From Sideroxydans sp. (GTDB lineage: Bacteria; Pseudomonadota; Gammaproteobacteria; Burkholderiales; Gallionellaceae): 6,692 bases of DNA. The position numbers and the translations under genes are program-made. The DNA is taken from assembly GCA_030823965.1 (NCBI GenBank), contig JAVBYP010000130.1:1-6692 (forward strand), in the 5' to 3' direction. Numbering within the stretch: position 1 is the first letter of the stretch; the number at the start of each line of letters is the position of its first letter. Shown piece by piece: positions 1-5,573 of the stretch. The notes beneath the pieces were generated by a model that saw only the letters and a program-made list of their open reading frames with translations, was not told where the DNA came from and ran no database searches.

Positions 1-739
1 AAGCGGTTATGGCGGTTTTCCAGTGAGCGGTCAGTGGTTGATCTGTCATGACCCCAAGATCGTGCGACTACACACGTCCAAGGTGTATGGCAGAGCCGCA
101 GTCGGAGCGCCGCCGATGTCGGTTCCGCATTTGGATGCGCGCATCATCGGTGGTGAATCGGTGTTGATCTTCGGCCCCTTCGCCAGCATGACCACCAAGT
201 TTTTGAGAGAAGGCTCAGTATTGGATCTGTTCTCGTCATTGAAGTCGGCCAATCTGAAGCCCATGCTGTCAGTGGCACGCGACAATATGGACCTCACGCG
301 TTATCTGGTGGGTGAGGCGTTCAAATCGCACAAGGAGCGCGTGGCGACCTTGCGCGAATTCTATGCGGACGCGGACGAGAACCAGTGGGAGCTGGCTGCC
401 GCAGGGCAGCGTGTGCAGATCATCAAGGGCTGCGACACCAAGGGCGGCAAGTTGGAGTTCGGTACCGAGATCGTCACTTCTAAAGATGGCACCTTGGCGA
501 CCTTGCTAGGAGCTTCACCGGGTGCGTCCACTTCGGTGCAAGCGATGATCGAAGTCATCGAGCGTTGCTACAAAGAGCGCATGAAGTCTGCACAGTGGAA
601 AAACAAGATGAAGGAGATGATCCCTTCTTATGGGGAATCTCTGGATGACAACGTTGCTTTGCTGCATGCGGTGCGCGATCGCACGCTGGACACGCTGGGA
701 TTGGAACACCGGGCAAGTAGAGCAGCAGGGAAAGCCTAA
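1..739 (+). CDS. mqo: Malate:quinone oxidoreductase, C-terminal half (5' end outside window)
   Basis: Mqo is a peripheral, FAD-dependent inner-membrane enzyme that oxidises L-malate to oxaloacetate and reduces the quinone pool, an NAD-independent version of the TCA-cycle malate step. The frame is open from base 2 and gives 245 residues of a protein that is usually about 500 long, so the N-terminal FAD-binding half is missing. Recognised family blocks, numbered in the visible fragment, are GGFPVSGQWL (4-13), KVYGRAAVGAPPMSVPHLD (27-45), GPFASMTTKF (58-67), GQRVQIIK (135-142), GASPGAST (170-177) and IPSYG (207-211), in the order expected of Mqo. The GTG at 23 is internal (the V of FPVSGQ), not a start. 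The stop TAA is at 737-739, four bases from the stop of the convergent receptor gene. No frameshift is seen. The identification is very secure; only the truncation by the window edge limits it. Confidence 0.97.
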   Translation, partial: SGYGGFPVSGQWLICHDPKIVRLHTSKVYGRAAVGAPPMSVPHLDARIIGGESVLIFGPFASMTTKFLREGSVLDLFSSLKSANLKPMLSVARDNMDLTRYLVGEAFKSHKERVATLREFYADADENQWELAAAGQRVQIIKGCDTKGGKLEFGTEIVTSKDGTLATLLGASPGASTSVQAMIEVIERCYKERMKSAQWKNKMKEMIPSYGESLDDNVALLHAVRDRTLDTLGLEHRASRAAGKA

Positions 740-758
740 AGACTCATCCCTGTCTGCT
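721..758. terminator. Stem-loop over the convergent gene ends; weak bidirectional terminator candidate
   Basis: Arm 721-731 (AGCAGCAGGGA) pairs with arm 747-758 (TCCCTGTCTGCT), giving 11 base pairs with one bulged T at 753 and a 15-base loop. The loop contains both stop codons (737-739 on +, 744-746 on -). The stem is GC-rich enough to form in either transcript, but only three T follow it on the + strand and there is no T tract on the - strand, so it does not match a classical intrinsic terminator. The last codons of both genes lie inside the stem. Its role as a terminator or 3'-end stabiliser is inferred from position only. Confidence 0.4.
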
Positions 759-3700
759 TTGCATAAGGTGGTCGAAATCTTCTGGTGCAACAGCTCTGGA
801 AAACAAGAAGCCTTGCGCGTAGTCGCATCCCATTGTTGCCAATAGGTCGAGTTGTTTTTGCGTCTCCACACCTTCGGCGATGACCTTTAATCCTAATTTG
901 TGCGCCATCACCACGATGGCCTCCGCGAGCGCTTTGTCGTTGTCGTCCGTTTCCAACGTGAAGATGAATGACTGGTCGATCTTCACATAATCGATGTCGA
1001 GTTTCTTCAAGTAAGATAAGGCGGAATAGCCAGTGCCGAAATCATCGATCGCGACTTGGATGCCTGCATCGCGGAATGCTAACAACTCCGAGATGACGGC
1101 GGGGGTGTGGTCTAGCAAAACACCTTCTGTGATCTCGATGACCAAGTTTTTGCCCGATACACCAGTTGTGGCCAGATGTTCTTTCCAACGGCAGAGTTCG
1201 GATTTGGACTGGATCTGTATGGGAGACTTATTCAAGCCGATCTGAAAATCTGCGCCGTAGTCGGCCATCCACTTCATTGCTTGAGCGGTGACCTGCTGGA
1301 AGACCCAATCGCCGATCTCATGGATCAGACCGGACTCTTCTGCCAGTGGGATGAATTCTGCTGGGTTGATCAGGCCGCGCTTGGGGTGGAACCAGCGCAA
1401 CAAGGCTTCGGCTTTGTGTATCTCGCCGGTGCGAATGTCCACGATAGGTTGGTAGTGCAGTTGCAATTGGTTTTCTGCCAACGCACTACGCAGGTCGTTC
1501 AGGATGAGCAGACGATACAAGGCCTTCTCCTGCATCGCATTGGTGAAATAGCTGAAGCGATTGCGTCCCGCATTCTTGGCCACATACATCGCCTGATCGG
1601 CGTTCTTCAACATGTCTTCCAGACTGGTCGCATCGTCAGGATACAAGGTGATGCCGATACTGGCTGAGACGTAAGCGACATCGTCGCCCAATTCGAACGG
1701 TTGTGACACTGCACGTAAGATATCGGTGGCGATGCGTTCGACACTGGCGCGATCATCCAACTCTGCGAGGATGATGGTGAATTCATCTCCTCCCAAGCGG
1801 GCGACCGTGTCGGATTCGCGTACGCAGCCTGTGATGCGGCGTGCCGCTTCAACGAGCAGAGCATCGCCGATGTCGTGCCCCAAGGAGTCGTTCACCTCTT
1901 TGAAGCGATCGAGGTCGAGGAACATCAGCGCCAAACCTAACCCCGCGCGGTGTGCCTTCTTGATATCTTGCGTCAGACGATCACGGAACATCCGTCGATT
2001 GGGCAAATCGGTGAGCAGGTCGAAGTTCGCCTGCGCCCAGATGAGTTCTTCCGACTTCTTCTTTTCGGTGATGTCGGAGAACAAAGCAATGCGGCGATGC
2101 ACAGTGCCATCAGAGTTATAGACCGTGTTGATGGTTTGCCACTCTGCGAATATCTCGCCGTTCTTGCGACGGTTCCATATCTCGCCCTGCCAGTGCCCAG
2201 TATTCTCCAGCTGTTTCTTCATTGCACTGTAGAACGCCTCGTCATGCCTGCCAGAACGAAGCAATTTTGGATTCTTTCCAATCACTTCTTCAGCACTGTA
2301 TCCAGTCATTTGAGTAAAGGCGGGATTCACCTCGACGATGAGACCGGCGGCGTCAGCGATGAGCATCGCTTCACTGCTGTTCTCAAGCACCATAGAGGCG
2401 AGTCGCAATTTCTCTTCGGTGACCTTTTGCTGAGTCACATCCCGTCCCGAACCCACTACGCCGATCACTTCTCCCTTGTCGTTGATGAAGGGGGCTTTAT
2501 GAACATCGAGGAATAGGAATTTCCCTTTCACATTGCCATATTCATCGAACTGAGAAGCCTTTCCGTTCTGCAAAGTGATCGCATCGCTGTCTTGGCATAG
2601 TTCGCCGAAGGTGTGCCAGCTTGGATCATCTGGGCGTGAATTGCGCTCACGAAGTGCAAAGAACATATCGTCTTTGTCAATGGGCTCTGCCGTGTCTTTA
2701 GCGTTCAACAGTTGGTCGCAGATCGCTTTGTTCGCGAACAGATAACGCTTATTGAGGTCTTTCGCCCAGATCATGTCTGTCACGTTGTCGGTAATGAGGC
2801 GCAGCAAGGTCGATAGTGTGTGCGCTCGTTCTTCACTAGCACGCAATGCCTCTTCGGATCGGATGCGTTGCGTGATGTCTGTGGATACTCCACACAGTGC
2901 GTAGATATGCCCATCTTCACTACGAAGCGGTAACTTGGTGGATAGATAAGTGAAGGCCTTGTCGGTAGCGATCACCGTATTCGTTTCTTCGGTAGTGTGA
3001 GTCTCTCCTCTGTCTAAAACTTCACGGTCATTACGGCGGATTTTCTCGGTGGTGACTGCATCGAAGAACTTTTCGTCGCCAAAGCCGACGATGTCTTCCA
3101 TGGCTACTCCCCAGAGTTCGCGCACAGGGCGATTCGCGAACTGGTACTTTCCTTCGATGTCTTTCAGGTAGATGTATGCATCCACGTTGTCGAGGATGGT
3201 CAACAACTTTTGCTCACTGATCTTGAGTGCTAGTTCCGCATTTTTCTGAACGGTGATGTCTTCATAGATCCCCAATATACCGATGATTTCGCCGGCATCA
3301 TTTTGCAAAGGAACTTTGGAGGTGCGCAACCAGATGGAGGTTCCCTCGGGTGTCGTCTGCGGTTCGTCGTAGGATAGTTTGGCGATACCGGAATCCATCA
3401 CTTGTCTATCGTCTGCTCGATACAGTTCAGCTTGTGCACTCCACGTCATTTCAAAGTCGGACTTGCCGAGCAGTTCTTGAGGGTTCGATTTGCCTGCGTC
3501 TTTGGCAAATGCTGGATTGCAACCCAAGTAGCGCAAATCTCTATCTTTCCAAAACACCCGCATCGGAGAAGTGTCGATGATGGTCTTAAGTAGATTGCGT
3601 GAATCGGCGAGTGCGGATTCAACACGCTTGCGTTCGGTGATGTCTTGGATAGTTCCCAACATGCGAGAGGGGTGGCCATTCTCATCGAACTCGACTTTCC

Positions 3701-5390
3701 CTGACACATGGCAAACGATCTCTTTGCCGCTGCCAAGTACGATGCGGCAATCGAGAGAGTATGGTTTCATATTCTCCAGTGCGGCCTGCACATCGCTATT
3801 CAGTGCAGCACGGTCGTCGGGATGTACCAGCTGCAGATACATCTCATAGGTGGGGGTAATTGTCCTTGGTTCCAAACCCATCAGGCGGAACGTCTCATCG
3901 CTCCAGAATAGTTGCCCAGTGGCGAGGTTCCAATCCCATGTGCCCACTTTGCCCACCTGAGTGGCGAAGTCGTAGCGCTCTTTGACTGCTTTTAACTCTG
4001 CTTCATCGCGATATTGCTCGGAGATATCTTTGAAGCACCAGATACGTCCCCGTCTTTCACCGATTCTCAATGATTTTGTGAAGCGTGCGAACACGCGGCC
4101 ATCTTTGAATAGCAAGAGATCGCGTGCTTCCTCATCGGAGTCATACAAGCGTTTCACTTGATCGAGGAATACGTTCGGTTCGATGAGTTGTGCTAGTACG
4201 TGACTCAGCAACAAATCATCACTCCCTGTTGCGGCAGTCTCTTCAGGGATTTTCCATAGCTCGAGAAAGCGGCGATTGGCAGATAGCACACGACCATCGT
4301 CACCAATCATCAGGATGCCTTCGTCGGTGGATTCCAATGTGGTAAGTAGCAACGTTTCATTGCGTTTGAGCGCTTCCTCGGCTTGCTTTTCCTTCGTGAT
4401 GTCGCGCACTGAGCTCAGGATGTGAGGTACACCGTTTAATTGGGTCACCACTGCGGCTAATGAGCCGAAGAGGGCTGGCCCTGATTTTGGGTGAAACTCA
4501 GCTTCAAGGTGGTCGCTGACCCCTTTGGATTTGAGCTCGGCCACCATGCGATCACGGTCGAAAGTACTCGACCAAAGACCCAAACCGATCGTTGTATTGC
4601 CAATAGCTTCCTCACGGCTATAGCCAGAGATGCGCACGAAAACATCGTTCACATCGGTGATGCGGCCATCTTCTAGGCGGCTGATGAGCATCAGGTCTGG
4701 ATTGTGGTTGAAAAAATGGGAGAAGCGCTGACTCGCTGCTTGCTCTTCTATCTCAGCTTGTTTGCGAGCGGTGATATTGATGGTGCTGCCTGCCGCGAGC
4801 AAGGGATTGCCCGTTGCATCGCGCTGGATGATGCCGCCTCGAGTGTGGACCCAAGCCCATTCGCCAGCATTCAATCTGACGCGGTATTCGAAATCGAAAT
4901 TGGCCGCGCCAGGTTGCATCGCCTGTTCCATGCGCTGTTGGAAAGGTCCAACGTCATCCGGATGGATGGAGGCGAGCCAAACTTGCAGGTTGCGCGGAGG
5001 TTCGTCAGCGGTGAAGCCGGGGATCTTGATACGCGCGGTGTTGTATTTGATGGTGTAGGTGGTGAGGTCGAACTCCCACAAGTCCATCTGAGCGGCCTCG
5101 ATCGCCATCTCCAGATTCAATCGAGTACGTTGTGCGGAGTCTTCTAGGTTGCGCAATTGCGCCTTGCCGATCTCATCCAGAAGATAAGTGAATATGAGCG
5201 CGAGGATGGGAGAGGCGATGAGTGTGACCAAGAAGGTGACCTGGAGAATGAACAGGCGTACTTCCCCGAACGTCAGTTGAGAAAGGATCGCTACGCAAAT
5301 TTCTGACAGCGCTAGAGAGCTTAGTACGATGTATAGAATGAGTTGCCACTTCTTGATGTGTTGCATGCGCGTGATCAGCTTGTCAGGCAT
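744..5390 (-). CDS. Membrane-anchored eight-PAS GGDEF-EAL cyclic-di-GMP cyclase/phosphodiesterase
   Basis: A 1548-residue sensor predicted to control the second messenger c-di-GMP. Order of parts: two hydrophobic helices (about 15-38 and 46-71) with a very short outer loop; a charged linker (72-94); eight PAS domains (about 95-215, 220-340, 345-465, 470-590, 597-718, 725-845, 855-991, 995-1115); GGDEF (about 1118-1280); EAL (about 1294-1544). The GGDEF motif is RLGGDEF (1198-1204) with an inhibitory-site RxxD at 1191-1194. The EAL part has EALLR (1328-1332), NKS (1386-1388), EITE (1419-1422), DDFGTG (1449-1454), VKID (1469-1472) and AEGVET (1505-1510), so both activities look possible. There is no HisKA, HATPase or receiver domain, so it is not a histidine kinase. 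The ATG at 5388-5390 has AGGAG seven bases upstream. The gene converges on mqo and diverges from maeB. The family is certain; the signal sensed and the net enzymatic direction cannot be read from sequence. Confidence 0.95.
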   Translation of the reverse strand: MPDKLITRMQHIKKWQLILYIVLSSLALSEICVAILSQLTFGEVRLFILQVTFLVTLIASPILALIFTYLLDEIGKAQLRNLEDSAQRTRLNLEMAIEAAQMDLWEFDLTTYTIKYNTARIKIPGFTADEPPRNLQVWLASIHPDDVGPFQQRMEQAMQPGAANFDFEYRVRLNAGEWAWVHTRGGIIQRDATGNPLLAAGSTINITARKQAEIEEQAASQRFSHFFNHNPDLMLISRLEDGRITDVNDVFVRISGYSREEAIGNTTIGLGLWSSTFDRDRMVAELKSKGVSDHLEAEFHPKSGPALFGSLAAVVTQLNGVPHILSSVRDITKEKQAEEALKRNETLLLTTLESTDEGILMIGDDGRVLSANRRFLELWKIPEETAATGSDDLLLSHVLAQLIEPNVFLDQVKRLYDSDEEARDLLLFKDGRVFARFTKSLRIGERRGRIWCFKDISEQYRDEAELKAVKERYDFATQVGKVGTWDWNLATGQLFWSDETFRLMGLEPRTITPTYEMYLQLVHPDDRAALNSDVQAALENMKPYSLDCRIVLGSGKEIVCHVSGKVEFDENGHPSRMLGTIQDITERKRVESALADSRNLLKTIIDTSPMRVFWKDRDLRYLGCNPAFAKDAGKSNPQELLGKSDFEMTWSAQAELYRADDRQVMDSGIAKLSYDEPQTTPEGTSIWLRTSKVPLQNDAGEIIGILGIYEDITVQKNAELALKISEQKLLTILDNVDAYIYLKDIEGKYQFANRPVRELWGVAMEDIVGFGDEKFFDAVTTEKIRRNDREVLDRGETHTTEETNTVIATDKAFTYLSTKLPLRSEDGHIYALCGVSTDITQRIRSEEALRASEERAHTLSTLLRLITDNVTDMIWAKDLNKRYLFANKAICDQLLNAKDTAEPIDKDDMFFALRERNSRPDDPSWHTFGELCQDSDAITLQNGKASQFDEYGNVKGKFLFLDVHKAPFINDKGEVIGVVGSGRDVTQQKVTEEKLRLASMVLENSSEAMLIADAAGLIVEVNPAFTQMTGYSAEEVIGKNPKLLRSGRHDEAFYSAMKKQLENTGHWQGEIWNRRKNGEIFAEWQTINTVYNSDGTVHRRIALFSDITEKKKSEELIWAQANFDLLTDLPNRRMFRDRLTQDIKKAHRAGLGLALMFLDLDRFKEVNDSLGHDIGDALLVEAARRITGCVRESDTVARLGGDEFTIILAELDDRASVERIATDILRAVSQPFELGDDVAYVSASIGITLYPDDATSLEDMLKNADQAMYVAKNAGRNRFSYFTNAMQEKALYRLLILNDLRSALAENQLQLHYQPIVDIRTGEIHKAEALLRWFHPKRGLINPAEFIPLAEESGLIHEIGDWVFQQVTAQAMKWMADYGADFQIGLNKSPIQIQSKSELCRWKEHLATTGVSGKNLVIEITEGVLLDHTPAVISELLAFRDAGIQVAIDDFGTGYSALSYLKKLDIDYVKIDQSFIFTLETDDNDKALAEAIVVMAHKLGLKVIAEGVETQKQLDLLATMGCDYAQGFLFSRAVAPEDFDHLMQSRQG
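759..1511 (-). other. EAL c-di-GMP phosphodiesterase domain (residues 1294-1544)
   Basis: This domain hydrolyses c-di-GMP to linear pGpG using two metal ions. The motifs usually required are present in order: EALLR (1328-1332, bases 1395-1409), the asparagine of LNKSP (1385-1389), EITE (1419-1422), the DD pair in DDFGTG (1449-1454), the lysine of VKID (1470), AEGVET (1505-1510) and the glutamine of QGFLFS (1526). Loop 6 (DDFGTGYSALSYLKK), which couples dimerisation to catalysis, is intact, so this does not look like a degenerate EAL. The protein ends soon after the domain with no C-terminal extension. Confidence 0.92.
1551..2039 (-). other. GGDEF diguanylate cyclase domain (residues 1118-1280)
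   Basis: This domain joins two GTP molecules into c-di-GMP when dimeric. Visible signatures are DLLTDLPNRRMF (1124-1135) at the entry, FLDLDRFKEVND (1157-1168) with the metal-binding aspartate region and the guanine-binding N1167/D1168 area, the signature GGDEF at 1200-1204 (bases 1779-1793), and the product-inhibition RxxD (R1191, D1194) exactly five residues before it. ASIGITLYP (1243-1251) and NADQAMYVAKNAGRN (1263-1277) complete the usual end. No key residue is missing, so cyclase activity with feedback inhibition is expected from family knowledge. It has not been shown here. Confidence 0.92.
2046..5108 (-). other. Array of eight tandem PAS domains (residues 95-1115)
   Basis: Each PAS unit ends in the typical (D/N)(I/V)(T/S) motif before a charged helical linker. 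The first residue of that motif is at 205, 330, 455, 583, 711, 838, 984 and 1106, so units repeat every 122-128 residues except the seventh (146). PAS1 and PAS4 carry HPDD (143-146 and 523-526), as in the PAS_3 fold class. PAS5, PAS6 and PAS7 share a KD-(R/K)Y-(A/C)N pattern near their starts (KDRDLRYLGCN, KDIEGKYQFAN, KDLNKRYLFAN). PAS8 is of the NPKLLRSGRHD/WNRRKNG type often found just before GGDEF domains. Linkers such as EEALKRNETLL and ELALKISEQKLL look like signalling coiled coils. No ligand can be assigned with confidence. Confidence 0.88.
5178..5348 (-). other. Two-helix membrane anchor of the receptor (residues 15-71)
   Basis: Residues 15-38 and 46-71 are two strongly hydrophobic stretches, preceded by a basic N-terminus (K4, R8, K13, K14) and followed by a charged linker. 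By the positive-inside rule both termini lie in the cytoplasm. The connecting loop (about 39-45, LTFGEVR) is too short to hold a periplasmic sensing domain, so all PAS domains and the catalytic part should be cytoplasmic. The helices therefore look like a tether or membrane-state sensor. Boundaries are estimated by eye. Confidence 0.8.
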
Positions 5391-5397
5391 TCGATGT

Positions 5398-5402
5398 CTC
5401 CT
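5398..5402 (-). promoter_or_regulatory. Ribosome binding site of the PAS-GGDEF-EAL gene
   Basis: On the - strand AGGAG lies seven bases before the ATG at 5388-5390. This near-perfect Shine-Dalgarno supports that start codon, and hence the short basic N-terminus before the first membrane helix. Confidence 0.8.
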
Positions 5403-5468
5403 GGACGATTCACTTCTGATTTGAATGTGTAAGAAAGCGTGGAATCTCTCGGGATATTACTCCTACTC

Positions 5469-5485
5469 ATTCGAATTCGATTCGA
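5469..5485. repeat. TTCGA short repeat with a 10-bp palindrome in the divergent intergenic region
   Basis: The 17 bases read ATTCGA-ATTCGA-TTCGA, nearly three copies of a hexamer. Inside them TCGAATTCGA (5471-5480) is a perfect 10-bp palindrome. The element lies about 23 bp upstream of the proposed maeB -35 box and about 80 bp upstream of the receptor start codon, where an operator for either divergent gene could sit. No regulator can be named from the sequence, and a chance occurrence is possible. Confidence 0.35.
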
Positions 5486-5507
5486 GGATAAGGCGGGGCG
5501 ATAGAGT

Positions 5508-5535
5508 ATGTCATAGCAATTTACTGGACTATAAT
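5508..5535 (+). promoter_or_regulatory. Putative sigma-70 promoter of maeB
   Basis: A perfect -10 hexamer TATAAT is at 5530-5535. The hexamer ATGTCA (5508-5513), matching four of six consensus -35 bases, lies 16 bases upstream. Transcription would start near 5542, giving a leader of about 30 bases before the maeB start. The perfect -10 and its position just upstream of a gene on the same strand make this plausible; the -35 assignment is weaker. No equally good promoter is visible for the divergent receptor gene. Confidence 0.55.
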
Positions 5536-5564
5536 CGACGCACGATTCACACCCAAAGATCGAC

Positions 5565-5570
5565 GAGGGA
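5565..5570 (+). promoter_or_regulatory. Ribosome binding site that decides the maeB start
   Basis: GAGGGA directly abuts two consecutive ATG codons (5571-5573 and 5574-5576). Initiation at the first would leave almost no spacer, while the second has about four bases after AGGG. The second also gives [10 protein letters not shown], matching the usual MaeB N-terminus (E. coli begins MDDQL). The second ATG is therefore preferred, though the first would add only one methionine. Confidence 0.65.
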
Positions 5571-5573
5571 ATG

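Noticed and set aside
23..25. GTG as a possible start of a short mqo-like protein
   Set aside because: The frame continues upstream as GGFP, a conserved Mqo block, so the GTG is an internal valine and the gene simply begins outside the window.
1176..1667. 163-codon open frame on the + strand within the EAL/GGDEF coding region
   Set aside because: It is antisense to strongly conserved catalytic domains, resembles no known protein, and has no supporting Shine-Dalgarno that I can see. It is a by-product of the codon use of the real gene.
1950..2516. 188-codon open frame on the + strand antisense to PAS8/GGDEF
   Set aside because: It overlaps a conserved coding region entirely, has no recognisable domain, and begins inside the GGDEF entry motif region. 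Treated as a shadow.
2068..4404. Recurring GTGATGTC on the + strand (for example at 2068-2075) that could look like a dispersed DNA repeat
   Set aside because: Each copy is the reverse complement of codons for the PAS-terminal D-I-T motif, so the repetition comes from protein structure.
4704..5147. 147-codon open frame on the + strand antisense to PAS1-PAS2
   Set aside because: Same reasoning: unconvincing composition and complete overlap with a real gene.
744..5390. Multi-PAS hybrid histidine kinase
   Set aside because: There is no histidine phosphorylation box, HATPase or receiver motif; the C-terminus is clearly GGDEF-EAL.
5454..5459. TAATAT on the - strand as a -10 box for the receptor gene
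   Set aside because: It matches four of six consensus bases, but no acceptable -35 lies 16-18 bases upstream. Too weak to list as a promoter.
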